52,661 bases of DNA from a virus, in the IMG/VR virus record IMGVR_UViG_3300042541_000817, positions 1-52,661 of that record. One strand, written 5' to 3'. Every line of letters begins with the position of its first letter. Position 1 is the first letter of the stretch. This document shows positions 38,950 to 47,527 of this stretch, in pieces. The translations under genes and the position numbers were made by a program. The notes below the pieces were generated by a model that worked only from the letters and a program-made list of their open reading frames with translations, was not told where the DNA came from and did not search any database.

Positions 38950-39579
38950 ATGGAAAGAGAAATACTTGAAGAAAAGGTCTACTATTACACAAACGTAATT
39001 GAAGACCCAAAGAAACTTGTTGATGCAATTGAAAATGACAACAAAGATCCTTGGGGTGAATGGATGGCGTGTAGTGGAGAAGCGTATGTTTATGGAACAG
39101 ATAAAACCATTGCTCTAACTTCAGATGCTGATGAAAAAAATAAGTATATCTATAATACCTTACAAAAAGCATTTGACGATGTAGCAAGAGACTATGCAAA
39201 AGCCCAAGGAATTACAGATGAACCAAAACTATTTCCACAGTATCCAATTAAAAAGTATCAGCCAGGAACATTTATGGGTGCACACTTTGATCAACAAGAA
39301 GGAGACCAAAGACTTAAAGTTTCTTTTGTTATGTATTTAAATGACGATTATGAAGGCGGAGAAATTTCTTTTACAATTGCTTCTCCAGAAGGAGTACTAA
39401 CTCAGCCTAGCCCAGAACCAGATTTTGATGATGCTAAAACTAGAGGAAACTATAACTTTTATGTAAAGCCCAAGGCTGGAAGTATAATTGTTTTCCCTCC
39501 ATCACCACCATATCATCACACCGCACACCTAGTAAAAAGTGGCGAAAAGATTATGGTTCCACAGCACTGGATTCATTAA
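38950..39579 (+). CDS. 2OG/Fe(II) oxygenase 9, P4H-like
   Basis: A 209-residue enzyme: H112-x-D114, H190, K200, with MYLNDDYEGGEISF. An insert of about 25 residues (LTQPSPEPDFDD) sits between the two metal motifs. AAGGAGA site. Last oxygenase before the reductase. Confidence 0.86.
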   Translation: MEREILEEKVYYYTNVIEDPKKLVDAIENDNKDPWGEWMACSGEAYVYGTDKTIALTSDADEKNKYIYNTLQKAFDDVARDYAKAQGITDEPKLFPQYPIKKYQPGTFMGAHFDQQEGDQRLKVSFVMYLNDDYEGGEISFTIASPEGVLTQPSPEPDFDDAKTRGNYNFYVKPKAGSIIVFPPSPPYHHTAHLVKSGEKIMVPQHWIH

Positions 39580-39629
39580 TCTTTTATAAAATAGTTTTTA
39601 TTAACTCTTAACTACAACTTTAGGGGAGA

Positions 39630-39659
39630 GTTTTGCTTTTTGCAAAACACTGCTATACT
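39630..39659 (+). promoter_or_regulatory. Palindromic operator in the reductase promoter
   Basis: GTTTTGC and GCAAAAC (39630-39636, 39642-39648) form a perfect inverted repeat. TTTTGC at 39631 is 17 bases from an extended -10 box TGCTATACT (TATACT 39654-39659), so a bound dimer would cover the -35 region. It is not an NrdR-box match. Confidence 0.65.
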
Positions 39660-39696
39660 TAACACTTATTCCGTTTTTGAAAGGACGATACACATT

Positions 39697-41730
39697 ATGT
39701 CAGATTTTTTTAGTTTTAGGCTTCCAGAAGACTTTGTAGAAAAGTATATAAAAGTTGAAAGCCCATTTGGATTTAAAGATGCAGCAGAAAATTCACTTGG
39801 AGAAATTACTTTTATTCGTACTTATTCTAGGATGAAGGAAGATGGAACTAAAGAAAGATGGCACGAAGTTTGTCGTCGTGTAATCGAGGGGATGTATTCA
39901 GTTCAAAAGAACCATGCCAAAGAAAACCGTTTGCCATGGAATGACTATAAGGCTCAGAAGTCAGCACAAGAAGCATACGACAGAATGTTTAATTTAAAGT
40001 GGACACCACCAGGTCGTGGCATGTGGGCATTTGGAACCCCTATGACCATGGAAAAGAAAAACTCAGCAGCATTACAAAACTGTGCAATGGTATCAACGAA
40101 AGACCTTGACAAAAATGATCCAGGAGCATTGTTTGCTTGGGTTATGGATGCCCTTATGCTTGGCATTGGCGTAGGGTTTGATACAGTGGGACAGGATAAA
40201 AATTTCTCTATTTATGCCCCCACAGAGCCAGAGCAAATCTTTGAGATTCCAGACACTCGTGAAGGGTGGGTAGAGTCAGTCAGAGTTTTAATTAATTCAT
40301 ATCTCAGGCCAAATCAGAACATCCAGAAGTTTAACTATGACTTAATTAGGCCCCTAGGAGCCCCTATAAAGGGTTTTGGCGGGGTTGCATCAGGTCCTGC
40401 ACCCCTTATCAGGTTGCACAATCAAATAGACCGTGTGATAGGCTCTAGGGCTGGAGAAACCCTAGATTCTCGTGCTATTGTGGACTTGGTTAATTTAATT
40501 GGAACCTGTGTGGTTTCAGGAAATGTTAGAAGATCAGCAACCCTTGCTTTGGGTAGTGCTGGAGACGATGTGTTTATGAATTTAAAGAACTCTGAGTCAT
40601 TTCCAGAACGAAACTCTTTTGATCCAGAAAATCCAGGGTGGGCATGGATGTCTAATAATTCTATCTCAGCAGAAGTAGGAACAAAGTATGAAGACTATGT
40701 AGATTTAATTACTGAAAACGGAGAACCAGGTTTTATCTGGCTTGATGTTGCTCGTAATTATGGACGACTAAAGGATGCGCCAGACGGTAAGGATTATCGT
40801 GTGATGGGATTTAACCCATGTGCGGAGCAGCCATTGGAATCATACGAACTATGTACACTTGTAGAAGTGCACTTAAATCGTCATGAATCTAAGGAGGACT
40901 TCCTGCGTACCCTGAAGTTTGCATACCTTTATGGAAAGACTGTAACACTTGTTCCAACACACTGGCCACAAACAAACGGTATCATGCAACGTAATCGTCG
41001 TATTGGTACATCTCTAACAGGTATTGCATCATTTGCAGATCAAAAGGGTTTACCAACCGTTCGTGAATGGATGGACGAAGGATATAATAAAATCCGTCAC
41101 TATGACCACCAGTATTCAGAATGGCTATGTGTTCGTGAATCAATTCGTGTAACAACTGTTAAGCCATCAGGATCAGTTTCAATTCTTTCTGGTGCAACCC
41201 CTGGAGTTCACTGGGGACCTGGAGGAGAGTTCTTCCTTCGTGCAGTTCGTTTTGGGAATACAGATCCGATGATGCATTTGTTTAAAGCAGCGGGGTATAC
41301 AATTGAAGATGACGTAGTATCAGCAAACACGTCAGTAGTTTACTTCCCAATCAAGTCAGGCCATCCAAGATCTGAAAAGGATGTAACCCTGTTTGAGAAG
41401 ATTGCACTTGCTGCAACTGCTCAAAAGTATTGGTCTGACAATGGTGTTTCTGTAACACTTTCATTTGATAAGGAGACAGAGTCAAAGCATGTAGTGCCAG
41501 CACTGCATATGTACGAGGGACAATTAAAGGCAGTCTCATTCCTGCCAATGGGAAATCATACATATCCACAACAGCCATATACTCAGATTACTGAAGAGCA
41601 ATACGAGTCATATATTGGCAAGTTAAAGCACATTGATTTTTCTGCTATTTATGATGGAGCAGAAAATCTTGAGGCTCAAGGAGAGTCTTATTGCACAACT
41701 GACTATTGTGAAATAAAGATAAACAAATAG
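39697..41730 (+). CDS. nrdJ: AdoCbl-dependent (class II) ribonucleoside-triphosphate reductase
   Basis: A 677-residue enzyme. C129 (NCAMVST), C375-x-E377 (NPCAEQ), C386 (11 residues after C375) and the C-terminal C666/C671 pair match C119, C408, E410, C419, C731 and C736 of the Lactobacillus leichmannii enzyme in spacing. KPSGSVS and PGVHWGPG segments fit too. It turns ribonucleotides into deoxyribonucleotides using vitamin B12, supplying DNA precursors. I start at the ATG after GAAAGGA, downstream of the promoter, not at an ATG 57 bases earlier that lies in the promoter. Confidence 0.93.
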   Translation: MSDFFSFRLPEDFVEKYIKVESPFGFKDAAENSLGEITFIRTYSRMKEDGTKERWHEVCRRVIEGMYSVQKNHAKENRLPWNDYKAQKSAQEAYDRMFNLKWTPPGRGMWAFGTPMTMEKKNSAALQNCAMVSTKDLDKNDPGALFAWVMDALMLGIGVGFDTVGQDKNFSIYAPTEPEQIFEIPDTREGWVESVRVLINSYLRPNQNIQKFNYDLIRPLGAPIKGFGGVASGPAPLIRLHNQIDRVIGSRAGETLDSRAIVDLVNLIGTCVVSGNVRRSATLALGSAGDDVFMNLKNSESFPERNSFDPENPGWAWMSNNSISAEVGTKYEDYVDLITENGEPGFIWLDVARNYGRLKDAPDGKDYRVMGFNPCAEQPLESYELCTLVEVHLNRHESKEDFLRTLKFAYLYGKTVTLVPTHWPQTNGIMQRNRRIGTSLTGIASFADQKGLPTVREWMDEGYNKIRHYDHQYSEWLCVRESIRVTTVKPSGSVSILSGATPGVHWGPGGEFFLRAVRFGNTDPMMHLFKAAGYTIEDDVVSANTSVVYFPIKSGHPRSEKDVTLFEKIALAATAQKYWSDNGVSVTLSFDKETESKHVVPALHMYEGQLKAVSFLPMGNHTYPQQPYTQITEEQYESYIGKLKHIDFSAIYDGAENLEAQGESYCTTDYCEIKINK

Positions 41731-41755
41731 TCTTCTGTGGTAAAATAGACTCATA

Positions 41756-44700
41756 ATGTCTACTCCATCAAACCTATACGCAGAAAAGGTGTTTGCAGAA
41801 CACCCAACAGGTCTTTGGGCTCTTGACGATAATGCAGATTATATTTCTTTAATTTCTGAACCACAAAGAAATCTATCTAACTGGACGATTACTGGCGGTA
41901 CTCATCAAGACTATCCACAGTCAATAGGCGAACCATTCATCAATAGTTATGTAGGCAAAATTACAGCAACTCCAACTAGCAACGAGTTAGCATCGATTGT
42001 TGCAATAAGCAATGAGATTATGGATCTGCGAGATATGAGCGATTACTTGGGAACATTTTCCGTTGGTGGATACTTTTATTCTGAAAGTGCCTATATTGCA
42101 GGTTTTGAAATTGGGTATCAATATGAAGATACGACCAGCGGACAGATTGTTACACATCTAAAAAATTATGACACCATCATAAACAATAGTTGGGTTTTTA
42201 TATCAGAAACATTTGATATACCACCAGACGATTCAAAAATACAACTAGTGTTTAAGATTAATTTTATTGGGGGATCAGAAATAGAAGATGTGTTTTTAAT
42301 AAACGGAATTACTTTTGGGCAATGGTCAGAAGAGTTTGCATCAACTTCTCTAGGAACAACCTTAATAGATATTCCTTCAACAATTTCAATTGCTCCACAG
42401 AAAGGCCTTGTTGCAAAATGCTATGGATTACAAGAACTTGATGCCTACTATTTGGCTTCTGAAAATATGCTTAAAGCAAAAAATTTAAGCATCCCAATGG
42501 TTTATGGAGCATCCAGCCTAACAGCATTATATCCAAATGGATCAAATCCATCTCTTATAATTCCTGGAGTAGGACTTTTAAATGAGTCTGGAAAATTTAA
42601 AGAATACACTCTTGAAACTTGGTTAAGGGTAAACTCTTATACTAATGAAACAAAAAAAATCATAGGACCAATCGCTTCGGATGATGGTATATATGTTGAC
42701 GGTCCAGCGATAGGTCTTAAAGTTGGTAAAGAATATAGAACATATTATGTTGGAGAGTGGACAAGACCAATGCTCGTTCACTTGAGAGTTGGAATAGACA
42801 TTGTTTCTCTTGTTATTAATGGGCAAGAAGTTATATCTTTAGATTATGACAGAGAAACTATTTCTTTCCCAGAAATGTTTAATGAAAACGAAAAAGACCA
42901 AGACTGGATAGGGTTTTATGCACACGAAGAAGTTTATCCAATAGAAATTGATTGTGTTGGAATTTATCCATATGTAGTTGCAACCGCTATGGCAAAAAGA
43001 AGATTTGTTTTTGGTCAAGGTGTAGAAATACCAGAAAATATTAATACATCATATAGCGGAACTTCCGTATTTATTGATTATGCTTTTGCAGATTATACTG
43101 CCAATTATTCTTACCCAAAGGTTGGATCCTGGCAACAAGCATTTAACGATAACACATCAATTGTTAATAAATCTTTATCTGTGCCATCTGGACCTCTTCC
43201 AGAAATAGTCCTGTCGTCAAAAACAGAAAAAGATTTACTGTCAGACTGTAAGTTAGTTCAGTCATCTGATACAGAAAACTTTTTTTCTTTTAGGCCTAAC
43301 CCTACTTGGAATTTAGTTTCTGGTTATTTATTTTTTAAAAACTTTGATTTTTTAAAAAGCCCAGTATCTGCCTTTTATGGTTGTATGAGAATCCCAGATT
43401 CATCTCCTACTGTTCAAACACTTTTTAGAATTGAAAAAGAAAACACCAACAGTTATTTTGCAATAGAACTAATTAACAATCAAATATCATACTCTATAAA
43501 TTATGACGGAATTTTAGAAACAATATACTCTCCAACTGTCGCAGAGCCTGGGGAATTAATTGATGTTGGAATAAATATTCCAGCGTTTGTTTCTAGGTTT
43601 GGAAATCCAGCCTCAGATTTCTTTGGATCTTTATCAGATTTAAGACTATATGTAGGCGGTAAAAAAGACGAAACTTCTACATTTACGGGTAAAATTTATA
43701 AGATTGGCTTTTGTACAAAATACAACTTTCAAAAAATTAGGTCATTATTTAATGAGATAGGTGTTCCAGTTTGGAACGAAGATCTTTTTGCTGTGTATCA
43801 GAACAATCAGTTAATAAATATAGACGGTGGAGTAGACACAACATCAATGTCGCCACATGGAGGAACAACAGATACGGCTAACGGCGCTATATCTGGAGGT
43901 GGTGTTTTTATATCTGATGAAGATTTTCTTATAGATCATGTGGCAAGTTATACTCTTTTGCCAGATGAAATTTTTGATACATACAGTTTAACAGTGTCTG
44001 CAAACGCATATTGGGAAGATCAAATTCCGCTAACATATTTTGCTGAATCAGTTTTAGATAAACGGGGGGATCAGTATTTTGACCTTGATTTTATACAGTT
44101 TAATATAGACTATCCAATACCATCAAAAACTATTGCAATAGAAACTGAACCAGTTGACTGGACATATGCAGAACTTGCTAATGAGTATGGTCTGCCAGTT
44201 CAAAGAACTTATGAGTCACTTGATAATTATTTATTTACTGGTTATAATGATTATGAAGATCTTAAAAACAAAATAGCAAAAGACTATAGGTATGACACAG
44301 ATGGAGCAATAGTAAAAACTTATGTTACATTTCAGTATACAGAGTTGGGGGCAAATCAAACTTCTTTTTATTTTACAAAAACAGAAAGACCTTCTAGAAA
44401 TGGAATTTTAATTCCTGGCTCAGACTGGATGACTACAAAGTATGAAGTTGTAGACAATATGATAATTTATCCACCAGTTGGTGTAGACTTTAACGATCTC
44501 TCTATAGTTACGCATATTGATATAAATGTTAAAAATTCATCAACTCACAATGTCAATATTAAAAAACTTTCTTACGCATCGCAGGCACTAAATGAATCAG
44601 ACGCAAGTCCAATAGGAACTAGGTTTGGAACCCCTATATACCCATATACCAAAACTGGAATTTACTATAACTTTAAAAAGAATAATCCATTTTCTATATA

Positions 44701-45472
44701 TACTGGATCATCTCCATATTTGTATCTTACAAAAACAAGTGGTATTCAAGTAAAGGGGCAGTACGATCCTATTGTTAATCGTGGACTTTCTATTCCTATG
44801 AATACAAGCAGAGCAAATAACTTTAAAGTAATAGCAATGCAAATGGCTGTTAGATTTGATGGAGACTACTTTCCATACGCACCAACTCAAATATTTGAAG
44901 TAGAAAGCAAAGGATCATATATAAAGTTTTACATGGTTGCAAATGACCCAAGTGGAAGAAGAGCAAAAATTTACGCAATTGATGCAAAGACTGGTTTAGT
45001 TCAAGACGGCATTGGGTTTTACTGGAACGGAAAGATTGTAAAAGAGCCAGTGCTAACTCTTCAAGAGTGGGGATTCTTAGGTATTAATTTTGCAGACAGT
45101 CTTGACTTTTCATTTTTTGAAGGGGCAACAAGATTGACTGGCCCACTAATGTTTAATAGTATTTCTTACTATCAATCAACAAACCTTCAAGAAGTCCAAA
45201 ACATATCAGAAAGACCATGGTTTAGGGTAAAGGTTTTATCTGGTTTAGGTCTGGACTGGGAGTTCTGGAATGTTGGATCATTTAACTGGAATAAAGTTCT
45301 TGTGTTGGCTGAAACCAGTTATTATGGAGTAAACCCATCAGAGGTATACAAGAGTTATACTGGAACAAATAAATTAATTGTAGGAGACAACTTCCCATTG
45401 ACAGTTGGAGATTATGCGTACTCTTTATATAATGACATTTCCTGGAATAAATTTACGGTTGATCCCGTTTAA
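41756..45472 (+). CDS. Large LamG-like virion protein
   Basis: A 1238-residue protein without signal peptide. LWALDD at the start and YTLETWLRVN...VHLRVGIDIVSLVINGQEV (about 283-365) indicate a concanavalin/laminin G-like jelly roll, and similar weaker patterns recur later, e.g. around 540-650 and 1020-1110. Such proteins are often adhesins or large minor tail proteins that bind glycans. TAAAAT is nine bases before the ATG. Confidence 0.75.
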   Translation: MSTPSNLYAEKVFAEHPTGLWALDDNADYISLISEPQRNLSNWTITGGTHQDYPQSIGEPFINSYVGKITATPTSNELASIVAISNEIMDLRDMSDYLGTFSVGGYFYSESAYIAGFEIGYQYEDTTSGQIVTHLKNYDTIINNSWVFISETFDIPPDDSKIQLVFKINFIGGSEIEDVFLINGITFGQWSEEFASTSLGTTLIDIPSTISIAPQKGLVAKCYGLQELDAYYLASENMLKAKNLSIPMVYGASSLTALYPNGSNPSLIIPGVGLLNESGKFKEYTLETWLRVNSYTNETKKIIGPIASDDGIYVDGPAIGLKVGKEYRTYYVGEWTRPMLVHLRVGIDIVSLVINGQEVISLDYDRETISFPEMFNENEKDQDWIGFYAHEEVYPIEIDCVGIYPYVVATAMAKRRFVFGQGVEIPENINTSYSGTSVFIDYAFADYTANYSYPKVGSWQQAFNDNTSIVNKSLSVPSGPLPEIVLSSKTEKDLLSDCKLVQSSDTENFFSFRPNPTWNLVSGYLFFKNFDFLKSPVSAFYGCMRIPDSSPTVQTLFRIEKENTNSYFAIELINNQISYSINYDGILETIYSPTVAEPGELIDVGINIPAFVSRFGNPASDFFGSLSDLRLYVGGKKDETSTFTGKIYKIGFCTKYNFQKIRSLFNEIGVPVWNEDLFAVYQNNQLINIDGGVDTTSMSPHGGTTDTANGAISGGGVFISDEDFLIDHVASYTLLPDEIFDTYSLTVSANAYWEDQIPLTYFAESVLDKRGDQYFDLDFIQFNIDYPIPSKTIAIETEPVDWTYAELANEYGLPVQRTYESLDNYLFTGYNDYEDLKNKIAKDYRYDTDGAIVKTYVTFQYTELGANQTSFYFTKTERPSRNGILIPGSDWMTTKYEVVDNMIIYPPVGVDFNDLSIVTHIDINVKNSSTHNVNIKKLSYASQALNESDASPIGTRFGTPIYPYTKTGIYYNFKKNNPFSIYTGSSPYLYLTKTSGIQVKGQYDPIVNRGLSIPMNTSRANNFKVIAMQMAVRFDGDYFPYAPTQIFEVESKGSYIKFYMVANDPSGRRAKIYAIDAKTGLVQDGIGFYWNGKIVKEPVLTLQEWGFLGINFADSLDFSFFEGATRLTGPLMFNSISYYQSTNLQEVQNISERPWFRVKVLSGLGLDWEFWNVGSFNWNKVLVLAETSYYGVNPSEVYKSYTGTNKLIVGDNFPLTVGDYAYSLYNDISWNKFTVDPV

Positions 45473-45490
45473 TATGGTATACTTGTGGAT

Positions 45491-45877
45491 ATGGATTCGT
45501 TAATAGACCCAAAAACTGGTCAACCAATTGTTAAAAATGTCAGACGTAGAGTCATTGAAAAAGATTATGACTGGGGTCTATACATTTATAAAAAGGCCAA
45601 CGGAAGATATTTCTCAGATGGTCATGGTTCTGTCTTAAATATTCCTTCTATGCGAGGGGATATTTCAAAAATTTCAGAACTAAAGCAGGCAGCAATACAC
45701 TACGGAGACCCAGGAGACGGAACTGTAGAATTTATTGCTGGCTCATCTCGTGTATCTGAAGAAGAGTATAGCGAGCAAGTAGACAGAATGAACTCTGGAT
45801 TGCTTCCTAATCTAAACGATCTTGGAGCAGTTCAAGCAGCAAAAGATACAATAGCATTGTATGGAGACGAGGAGTAA
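45491..45877 (+). CDS. Unknown protein upstream of portal
   Basis: A 128-residue protein. TATACT lies seven bases before the ATG; a GTG two codons earlier is possible but lies one base after the box. In many phages a small gene with this place belongs to the packaging or head module. Not recognised as a small terminase. Confidence 0.65.
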   Translation: MDSLIDPKTGQPIVKNVRRRVIEKDYDWGLYIYKKANGRYFSDGHGSVLNIPSMRGDISKISELKQAAIHYGDPGDGTVEFIAGSSRVSEEEYSEQVDRMNSGLLPNLNDLGAVQAAKDTIALYGDEE

Positions 45878-45879
45878 TT

Positions 45880-47472
45880 ATGGAAGATAACGAAATTGTT
45901 ATTGGGGCAAGCATTGATCGTGCAATCAGTAAAGACGAGCCATTCTTAAACTCAGATCCTTTTAAGGGTAATTGGGAAACACTAAAGACTCTAGACGGCC
46001 TAGACTCAAACTTTAAAAGACGCATAAGCAGATCTTCAACAAAGATGGTTGAACCAACAACGCAATACACAACTGCAGCACTTGCTGGAAAAAGCGGTAT
46101 TGATGGAGCACAGTCAAAAGAAATAAACCCAGGCCTAGTATATGTAAACGGCTACGGAATGTTCGATGTTATTACACCACCATGGAACCTATATGAATTG
46201 GCAAACTATTACGACACTTCTTTTGCAAACCACGCAGCCATTGATGCAAAGGTAGAAAACATTGTCGGACTTGGCTATGAGTTTCATATCTCTCAAAGAA
46301 CAATGCTTCGTTTAGAGTCTTCAGAAGACAATAGCGCTACACAAAAGGCAAGAAAAAGAATTGAAAGAACTAAGATTGAAGCAAGAGATTGGCTAGAGTC
46401 ACTCAATGACGATGACTCTTTTACTGCAACTATGGAAAAGGTTTATACAGATCTTCAATCAACTGGAAACGGATATCTAGAAGTAGGAAGAACTACTCGT
46501 GGAGAGATTGGGTATGTCGGTCACATCCCAGCAACAACAATGAGAGTAAGAAGAATCAAAGACGGATATGTACAAATTATTGGAAATAAGATTGTTTACT
46601 TCCGTAATTTTGGAGCAAAGAATCCAAACCCACTAACAACAGATGCAAGACCAAACGAGATTATTCACTTTAAGCAATACTCACCTCTTAACACTTTCTA
46701 CGGAGTACCAGACATTATGTCGGCCATCAACTCCCTGCATGGAGACTCGCTTGCTTCACAATATAATATTGACTACTTTGCAAATAAAGCAGTGCCAAGA
46801 TACGTAGTAACACTAAAAGGTGCAAAACTTTCTGGAGACGCAGAAGATAAGATGTTCCGATTCTTGCAGACAAATCTCAGAGGGCAGTCACACAGAACGC
46901 TATATATTCCACTTCCAGGTGATAGCGAAAACAATAAAGTTGAATTTAAAATGGAACCCATCGAAGACGGTATACAAGACGGCTCATTTAAAGAGTATCG
47001 TAAGCAAAACCGTGATGACATCCTGGTAGCACATCAAGTGCCATTGTCTAAACTTGGAGGTGGCGATTCTGGATCTATTGCAGCAGCACTTGCACAGGAT
47101 CGTACCTTTAAGGAGCAGGTTGCAAGGCCAGCACAAAGACAATTGGAAAAAATGATCAATAAGATCATTCGTGAAAAGACAGACATTGTTGAATTTGTAT
47201 TTAACGAGTTAACCCTAACAGATGAAATCGCACAATCTCAAATCCTTGAGAGGTATGTAAAGAATCAGATCATGACTCCGAATGAAGCACGAGTTGCTCT
47301 TGACATGCCACAGCGAGAAGGTGGGGACGAAGTCTTACAACTTAAGCCAGAGGCTGCAGCAGAAGCAAGCACAACAAGGGCTAGGGATTCAGAGAGAACA
47401 AACAACAACTCTGACAGTTCTTCAACCGTTGCTGGACGAAATCCAAAGGGTGAAGGAAGAAAAACTCCCTGA
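45880..47472 (+). CDS. Phage portal protein
   Basis: A 530-residue protein with the layout of HK97/PBSX-type portals: PWNLYELANYYDTSFANHAAIDAKVENIVG (core helices, in part around residues 100-130), GNGYLEVGR, IIHFKQYSP...YGVPDIMSA, HQVPLSKLGG, and TLTDEIAQSQI...MTPNEAR-x-x-LDMP near the end. It forms the ring through which DNA enters the head. The C-terminal 50 residues are Ser/Asn-rich and probably flexible. GAGGAG site. Confidence 0.9.
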   Translation: MEDNEIVIGASIDRAISKDEPFLNSDPFKGNWETLKTLDGLDSNFKRRISRSSTKMVEPTTQYTTAALAGKSGIDGAQSKEINPGLVYVNGYGMFDVITPPWNLYELANYYDTSFANHAAIDAKVENIVGLGYEFHISQRTMLRLESSEDNSATQKARKRIERTKIEARDWLESLNDDDSFTATMEKVYTDLQSTGNGYLEVGRTTRGEIGYVGHIPATTMRVRRIKDGYVQIIGNKIVYFRNFGAKNPNPLTTDARPNEIIHFKQYSPLNTFYGVPDIMSAINSLHGDSLASQYNIDYFANKAVPRYVVTLKGAKLSGDAEDKMFRFLQTNLRGQSHRTLYIPLPGDSENNKVEFKMEPIEDGIQDGSFKEYRKQNRDDILVAHQVPLSKLGGGDSGSIAAALAQDRTFKEQVARPAQRQLEKMINKIIREKTDIVEFVFNELTLTDEIAQSQILERYVKNQIMTPNEARVALDMPQREGGDEVLQLKPEAAAEASTTRARDSERTNNNSDSSSTVAGRNPKGEGRKTP

Positions 47473-47527
47473 TGTCCGATATGTCCAGAATGTGATACTT
47501 GTGTAAAATGGAGGGTATAATATAGTG
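47473..47527 (+). promoter_or_regulatory. Leaderless promoter with 9-bp TGTCC repeat
   Basis: TGTCC at 47473 and 47482 and TGTGA at 47491 keep a 9-bp phase. TATAAT (47516-47521) lies six bases before the GTG at 47528. So the protease and scaffold have a promoter separate from the portal, with the same repeat family as the left arm. Confidence 0.65.

Noticed and set aside
45491-45877. Small terminase subunit just before the portal gene
   Set aside because: No helix-turn-helix pattern is visible and no large terminase with Walker motifs follows or precedes within the window.
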